In this document: piece after piece, positions 6,357 through 10,142 of the stretch
How positions within the stretch are numbered: the stretch's first letter is position 1
How the letters are laid out: each line of letters begins with the position of its first letter
Assembly (NCBI GenBank): GCA_012798865.1
Contig: JAAZMK010000009.1
Location: forward strand, 1 to 10,142
From: Clostridiaceae bacterium
GTDB taxonomy: Bacteria; Bacillota; Clostridia; Saccharofermentanales; DTU023
Direction of reading: 5' to 3'
Length of the DNA: 10,142 nucleotides
Made by a program: the position numbers and the translations under genes
Notes under the pieces: generated by a model
What the model was told of the DNA's origin: nothing
Databases searched by the model: none
The model's input: the letters and a program-made list of their open reading frames with translations, nothing else

Positions 6357-7424
6357 TTACCTCCCCAGAGCTTTCAGTGCTGCATTCGCCACTTCGCGAG
6401 GTGTCGGGATGACCCCGCCTGCCTGTCCGATGAAGGAGACGGGTTTGACGCCGTTGACGCCGATACGTACGTCGTCGACCATCTGCCCCGTACTCATCTC
6501 GACGGTAACGACGACCTTGACACTATCCTGTATGGCTACCTCATGAAGCGCTTCATACGGGTACGGCCAGACGGTGACCGGTCGGAAGACTCCCGCCTTG
6601 ATGCCCTCTTTCTCGAGAAGCCCGGCGGCGGCGCGCGCAAGTCGCGCCGGTGTGCCGTAAGCGACAAAGATGACTTCGGCACCGTCCGTGTCGTTCGTTT
6701 CGTATCGTTGCTCGTTTTCGATGACGCGACGGTATTTTTCCTCAAGGCGTTGATTGTGAACGTTACACGCCTCCGGGTCAATAAAAAGTGAGTTGATGAT
6801 ATTCGGCGCACGTCCCTCTTTTGTACCGGTTGTCGCCCAAGGTTTAGCAGGCAGGTCGTCCGGGGATACGGGCGGCTTTTTCCATTCGATTGGCTCCATC
6901 ATCTGACCGATCATGCCGTCGAGAAGCATCATGACGGGCATGCGGTATTGGTCGGCAAGCTCGAAAGCCTCCTGCATGAGATCGACGACTTCCTGAATGT
7001 TGGCGGGTGCGAAGACGATCAACCGATAGTCCCCGTTGCCGCCGCCGCGCGTCGCTTGGAAATAGTCGCCTTGCGCTGGCTGGATCGTTCCAAGTCCGGG
7101 ACCGCCGCGCATGACGTTGACGATGACTCCCGGCAGTTCCGCCCCGCACATATAGGAGATGCCCTCCTGTTTCAAGCTGACACCGGGCGAGGACGAGGAC
7201 GTCATCACCCGCGCGCCCGCGCCCGACGCTCCGTAGACCATATTGATGGCGGCGATTTCTGATTCAGATTGTAAAAAAACTCCGCCCGCCTTAGGCATGT
7301 GCAGAGACATGTATTCGGGAATTTCACTCTGTGGTGTGATCGGGTAACCGAAATAGCATCGACATCCGGCGCGAATGGCAGCCTCCGCGATGGCTTCGTT
7401 GCCCTTCCAAAGTTCTTTTGCCAT
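6357..7424 (-). CDS. vorB: 2-oxoacid:ferredoxin oxidoreductase, alpha subunit (VorB type, 3-methyl-2-oxobutanoate)
   Basis: 355 residues covering the pyrimidine-binding domain and the C-terminal domain II of pyruvate:ferredoxin oxidoreductase relatives. Visible motifs are GYPITPQSEIPEYM (26-39), the acidic ESEIAAINMVYGAS (54-67) that activates the cofactor pyrimidine ring, TSSSSPGVSLKQEGISYM (75-92) and MRGGPGLGTIQPAQGDY (105-121). The pattern and length match proteins usually annotated VorB, the 3-methyl-2-oxobutanoate (branched-chain) oxidoreductase; a 2-oxoglutarate preference (KorA-like) is the main alternative. Note that alpha is called VorA in some archaeal systems. The start at 7424 (MAKELWKGNE) is chosen because GAGGGGG lies just upstream and homologues begin here; a longer reading to 7502 would run back into the ferredoxin gene. 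It lies 11 bp after the ferredoxin stop. Confidence 0.9.
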   Translation of the reverse strand: MAKELWKGNEAIAEAAIRAGCRCYFGYPITPQSEIPEYMSLHMPKAGGVFLQSESEIAAINMVYGASGAGARVMTSSSSPGVSLKQEGISYMCGAELPGVIVNVMRGGPGLGTIQPAQGDYFQATRGGGNGDYRLIVFAPANIQEVVDLMQEAFELADQYRMPVMMLLDGMIGQMMEPIEWKKPPVSPDDLPAKPWATTGTKEGRAPNIINSLFIDPEACNVHNQRLEEKYRRVIENEQRYETNDTDGAEVIFVAYGTPARLARAAAGLLEKEGIKAGVFRPVTVWPYPYEALHEVAIQDSVKVVVTVEMSTGQMVDDVRIGVNGVKPVSFIGQAGGVIPTPREVANAALKALGR

Positions 7425-7435
7425 ACTAACCCCCT

Positions 7436-7651
7436 CTAAACGCGTTCCACGGTAATGATGGAATCGGGGCACATGCGCGCGCAGTTGGCGCACCCGATGC
7501 ACTGATCCATGTCCTTGACCGTGGCGGGGTGATACCCCTTGCGGTTCGTAATACTTTCATCGAGAAAGATGATTTTTTTCGGACAGACCTCGACGCAAAG
7601 ACCGCAGCCTTTACACCAGTCCTGCCGAAACGTTACGCTTCCTGTTGCCAT
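7436..7651 (-). CDS. 2x[4Fe-4S] ferredoxin-type delta subunit of the oxidoreductase
   Basis: 71 residues with two complete CX2CX2CX3CP cluster motifs: Cys13, 16, 19, 23 and Cys51, 54, 57, 61. Each fourth cysteine ligates the other cluster in the usual ferredoxin fold. Its position directly before the alpha gene is that of the delta subunit of VOR/KOR-type complexes, which relays electrons from the beta-subunit cluster to soluble ferredoxin. The ATG overlaps the end of the upstream ATPase gene by 19 bp and is supported by a strong AAGGAGG-type binding site about 8 nt upstream. A free-standing electron carrier is less likely given the packing. Confidence 0.92.
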   Translation of the reverse strand: MATGSVTFRQDWCKGCGLCVEVCPKKIIFLDESITNRKGYHPATVKDMDQCIGCANCARMCPDSIITVERV

Positions 7652-8349
7652 GCGAATTGTCCTCCTTCGTGGTCACCGAGCTCCCATGGTTTTGTCATAT
7701 ATCGATCGATCGCAAAAAAAGAGCCGTTCAGTCGGCTCTTCAATTCTTCTTCAAAACAGCGCTCACCTACGGTGCAAATAATGGGCAGGTTAATAATTTC
7801 CGCGACCTTCGCCGCGAATTCATCGCCCCGCAAAATGACTTCTGCCGTTGTCTCGTCGCCTAGATGCGTGTTGTTGACGATCCCAGTGATGCGCTGTTTG
7901 CTCGCGGCTTCCGTAAGTCGCAAGTAGCGAACGACTCCTTCAATCGTTCTGTTTTCCACGCGATTTTGGTTGATCACGAACCAATAATCGAAATCGATTC
8001 GATCGAGTTGCGGCTGATAATAACCGAGAACCCGTGCGCCGACCGGGTCGCCGCCGAGGTCGATGATGCTTTGTTGTTGGCGGTTTACGAAAATCGACAT
8101 GATGTCGGGCGGCAGTGCTGGAATATCCGCCTTGCCGAAGTTCGACGTCACAAAAACGGCGATGCCCTCGCGTTCGAGCTCGCGTGTTCGCTCGTAAGAC
8201 CGGAAATACGGGTTGACGATGTCGAGGTCGGCGAGTGCTGTTTTTCGACCGTCGCGTGCCATGGCGAAAGCGAGATTGACGGCGAACTCCGTCTTTCCCG
8301 TCCCGTAATGTCCGGAGATGATCGTGATTTGTTTTTCGGGCAACTTCAA
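7633..8349 (-). CDS. Uncharacterised P-loop ATP-binding protein in the Ptb-Buk-VOR operon
   Basis: 238 residues, soluble, related to the SIMIBI class of P-loop NTPases (MinD/ParA/CobQ-like). The Walker A motif is GHYGTGKT (13-20) with Lys19. His14 stands where MinD/ParA proteins carry their signature lysine, so this is not a typical deviant Walker A ATPase. ALADLDIVNPYF (39-49) looks like the switch I region and IIDLGGDPVG (95-104) like Walker B/switch II. NNTH at 159-162 may be the base-recognition loop. It starts with TTG, supported by AAGGAG 7 nt upstream, and is wedged between buk and the ferredoxin subunit, overlapping the latter by 19 bp. Metal-cluster insertion or assembly of the oxidoreductase, or sensing its product, are possible roles by analogy with other SIMIBI maturation ATPases. 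No function is established. Confidence 0.82.
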   Translation of the reverse strand: MKLPEKQITIISGHYGTGKTEFAVNLAFAMARDGRKTALADLDIVNPYFRSYERTRELEREGIAVFVTSNFGKADIPALPPDIMSIFVNRQQQSIIDLGGDPVGARVLGYYQPQLDRIDFDYWFVINQNRVENRTIEGVVRYLRLTEAASKQRITGIVNNTHLGDETTAEVILRGDEFAAKVAEIINLPIICTVGERCFEEELKSRLNGSFFAIDRYMTKPWELGDHEGGQFAWQQEA

Positions 8350-8353
8350 GCTG

Positions 8354-9424
8354 TCACTCCTTTTCGTAGACGCGAATCGGTTCGCGTCCAGCCAACGCCT
8401 CGCCGACGGCTTCCGCCAGCGCCGTCAGTTCATCTTCACCCGGATACACGTGGACCGGCGCGATAAAACCGATGCGATCGATGATCCAGTCCACAAAAAT
8501 CTTACCGTAAGCCAGACCGCCCGTAAGCAAGATGGCGTCGACATCGCCCTTGAGAACGGTCGCGGCGCCGCCGATCTCTTTGGCGACTTGGTACGCCATC
8601 GCCTCATAGATGAGGCGTGCTCTTTCATCGCCTGCTTCCACTCTATGTTCGACTTCACGAGCATCGCTCGTTCCAAAATACGACGTGAGACCGCCTCCCC
8701 CAACGAGCGCTTTTTTCAGTTCGCTCTCCGTGTATTCTCCTGAGTAGCAGAGCTCAATAAGCGAGAAGAGGGGGAGTCCACCTGTGCGTTCCGGGGAGAA
8801 AGGACCGTCGCCCGACAGTGCGTTGTTGACGTCGATGACTCTGCCTTTTCGGTGCGCGCCGACGGAGATGCCGCCGCCCATGTGTGCGATGATCAGGTTG
8901 TAATCTTGCGGCGATCCGCCTTTCTCGCGGCAAAAGCGCCGTGCGACGGCTTTCTGATTCAACGGATGAAAGATGGAAATGCGTTCAATCGTATGCCAAC
9001 CGGATACACGCGCCAAGGGTTGCAGTTCATCGACGATGACAGGATCGGCGATGTACGCTTTGAGATTATGCCGTGTTGCGATGTTGTGAGCGAGGATGCC
9101 GCCCAGATTGCTCGAATGCCATCCGTACCTGCACGACGCCATATCGTCGATCATGGCGTCGTTGACTTCGTAGACGCCTCCGTCGAGCGGGTGCAAGAGC
9201 CCGCCGCGACCGACGATCGCATCCATTGAATCGATGTTGATGTCTTTTTCTTTTAGGATATCGAGAATAAGCTTTTGTCTGACGGGGAGTTGGCTTTCGA
9301 GATCTTTCAAGTGTTCCATGTCCGTGCCGTGACGGATGGTCTCTGTGAAAGTGAGTTCTCCGTTCTCATAAATGCCGATCTTTGTCGAGGTCGATCCCGG
9401 ATTGATGATAAATAATCGCGCCAT
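8354..9424 (-). CDS. buk: Butyrate kinase (branched-chain/short-chain acyl kinase)
   Basis: 356 residues, the standard butyrate kinase length, in the ASKHA (acetate kinase/Hsp70/actin) superfamily. It transfers phosphate from butyryl- or isobutyryl-phosphate to ADP, giving the free acid and ATP. Motifs are the N-terminal phosphate loop INPGSTSTKIGIYE (7-20), IFHPLNQKAVARRF (151-164), IAHMGGGISVGAH (179-191), the substrate/phosphate region FSPERTGGLP (209-218) and the adenosine-site LLTGGLAYG (299-307). The ATG at 9424 gives the canonical MARLFIINPGSTSTK start and has AGGAGA about 7 nt upstream; the longer open frame has no support. It follows ptb by 26 bp and ends 4 bp before the ATPase. Beside a VOR enzyme the likely substrates are branched acyl-phosphates, though butyrate cannot be excluded. 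Confidence 0.95.
   Translation of the reverse strand: MARLFIINPGSTSTKIGIYENGELTFTETIRHGTDMEHLKDLESQLPVRQKLILDILKEKDINIDSMDAIVGRGGLLHPLDGGVYEVNDAMIDDMASCRYGWHSSNLGGILAHNIATRHNLKAYIADPVIVDELQPLARVSGWHTIERISIFHPLNQKAVARRFCREKGGSPQDYNLIIAHMGGGISVGAHRKGRVIDVNNALSGDGPFSPERTGGLPLFSLIELCYSGEYTESELKKALVGGGGLTSYFGTSDAREVEHRVEAGDERARLIYEAMAYQVAKEIGGAATVLKGDVDAILLTGGLAYGKIFVDWIIDRIGFIAPVHVYPGEDELTALAEAVGEALAGREPIRVYEKE
8357..8362 (-). promoter_or_regulatory. Ribosome binding site supporting the TTG start of the ATPase gene
   Basis: On the - strand AAGGAG is formed by the last two sense codons of buk (Lys-Glu), directly before its TGA, and lies 7 nt from the TTG at 8349-8347. The first ATG in that frame would cut into the protein after the Walker A motif, so the TTG is the real start. 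Confidence 0.65.
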
Positions 9425-9450
9425 CCCTGTCTCTCCTGTCCGCTCCGCTG

Positions 9451-10142
9451 TTACCATTCTGCCTTGCGACGCTCTTGCTCGGCTGCGAGATAAAGCGCCA
9501 ACGTGATGGAGTTGAGTTTCGCTTCTTTCAAATCGCTTCTCGATGTCAAAATGACGGGCGCACTCGCTCCGAGAACGAGTCCGGCTCCGGGTGCGTCGCA
9601 TACGAAAGCGAGCGCCTTGTAGAGAACATTTCCCGCTTCAATGTTCGGCATGAGCAGGATGTCGGCATTCCCTGCGATCGGATCGGCGATACCTTTGCGG
9701 CACGCCGCATCTGTAAAGAGCGCATTATCGAGCGCGAATGGACCGCCGACACGGCAGCCTGTCAGTTCACCTTCTTGATTCATCCGCACGAGCTCCGCCG
9801 CATCGACGGTTGCCTGCATGGCAGGATTGACTTTCTCGAGAGCGCAGACGCACGCGACCTGCGGTTCATTGATGCCGAGCAAGTGCGCGACTTTGACGGC
9901 GTTCTCAATGATATGTTTTTTCTCCGTGACGTCGGGAGCGATGCACATCCCGGGGTCTGTAACGATCACAGGACGGTTTATCTTCGGAATAAAAAAGAGA
10001 CCGATATGCGAAAGCAATTCTCCGTCTCTTATTCCCGTTTCGCGATTCAGGATCGCTTTGAGCACGTAGGCGGTGCCGACGAGCCCCTTCATAATGGCGT
10101 CGGCATGTCCTTGGCGTATCAAGCGAACAGCCAAGTTGCACG
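9451..10142 (-). CDS. ptb: Phosphate butyryltransferase, 5' end outside the window
   Basis: At least 230 codons of a protein that is normally about 300 residues; the reading frame stays open through the right edge, so the N-terminal quarter is missing. The visible part begins near the conserved LIRQGHADAIMKG and includes ELLSHIGLFFIP, VTDPGMCIAPDV, CALEKVNPAMQAT, GPFALDNALF, ADILLMPNIEAGNVLYKAL and the C-terminal GASAPVILTSRSD, all characteristic of the phosphate acetyl/butaryl transferase family, butyryl branch. It exchanges CoA for phosphate on butyryl-CoA or branched acyl-CoA, feeding Buk. The TTG at 10134 is an internal leucine, not the start. Buk follows after 26 bp. The operon promoter is not in the window. 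Confidence 0.94.
   Translation of the reverse strand, partial: CNLAVRLIRQGHADAIMKGLVGTAYVLKAILNRETGIRDGELLSHIGLFFIPKINRPVIVTDPGMCIAPDVTEKKHIIENAVKVAHLLGINEPQVACVCALEKVNPAMQATVDAAELVRMNQEGELTGCRVGGPFALDNALFTDAACRKGIADPIAGNADILLMPNIEAGNVLYKALAFVCDAPGAGLVLGASAPVILTSRSDLKEAKLNSITLALYLAAEQERRKAEW

Noticed and set aside
5759..6412. 217-codon + strand open frame over the oxidoreductase beta and alpha genes
   Set aside because: Antisense shadow of two clearly identified genes; no start signal or recognisable domain.
7425..7502. N-terminal extension of the VOR alpha subunit
   Set aside because: The added residues are an out-of-frame reading of the ferredoxin gene; a strong binding site supports the ATG at 7424.
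7697..7712. Tandem ATCG repeat
   Set aside because: About three units inside the ATPase coding region with no disruption of the frame; the same short run occurs elsewhere by chance.
7864..8466. 200-codon + strand open frame
   Set aside because: Antisense to the ATPase and the end of buk; composition is arginine/histidine-rich noise.
9425..9601. N-terminal extension of butyrate kinase
   Set aside because: It would be a shadow of the ptb 3' end, rich in arginine; the family start MARLFIINPGS lies at 9424 with its own binding site.

Overview
The window looks like chromosomal DNA from an anaerobic member of the Clostridia. The main reason is the six-cysteine SCIFF ranthipeptide with its radical SAM maturase, a pair that is near-universal in and largely confined to that class. 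A ferredoxin-dependent 2-oxoacid oxidoreductase, a phosphate butyryltransferase/butyrate kinase pair and strong AGGAGG-type ribosome binding sites fit this. The genus cannot be fixed from the sequence. Coding density is high. There is no tRNA, rRNA, CRISPR array, transposase or phage gene.

Left half, + strand (1-3840). A TldE/PmbA-type member of the TldD/PmbA peptidase family is followed 11 bp later by a six-helix DUF308/HdeD-like membrane protein and a probable terminator. A 167-bp gap with a weak promoter leads to scfA (51-residue SCIFF precursor). A structured 147-bp spacer separates it from scfB (490-residue SPASM radical SAM maturase). Together scfA and scfB make a thioether-bridged peptide. 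TldD/TldE proteins are known to trim other modified peptides, so the adjacent TldE homologue is an attractive but unproven leader-processing candidate.

Right half, - strand (10142 down to 3837). A tightly packed operon reads ptb (5' end outside the window), buk, an uncharacterised P-loop ATPase, a 2x[4Fe-4S] ferredoxin subunit, then alpha, beta and gamma subunits of a 2-oxoacid:ferredoxin oxidoreductase of the branched-chain (VOR) type. After a GC-rich hairpin comes ilvE. These genes form a complete route: IlvE converts valine, leucine or isoleucine to 2-oxoacids; VOR turns these into branched acyl-CoA, CO2 and reduced ferredoxin; Ptb makes the acyl-phosphate; Buk yields the branched-chain fatty acid and ATP. 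The steps are also chemically reversible and could build branched-chain amino acids from scavenged branched acids.

The two halves converge and overlap by 4 bp at the stop codons of scfB and ilvE. The main points for follow-up are the SCIFF locus with its possible TldE processing partner, the competing hairpins between scfA and scfB, and the unassigned ATPase inside the VOR/Ptb/Buk operon.
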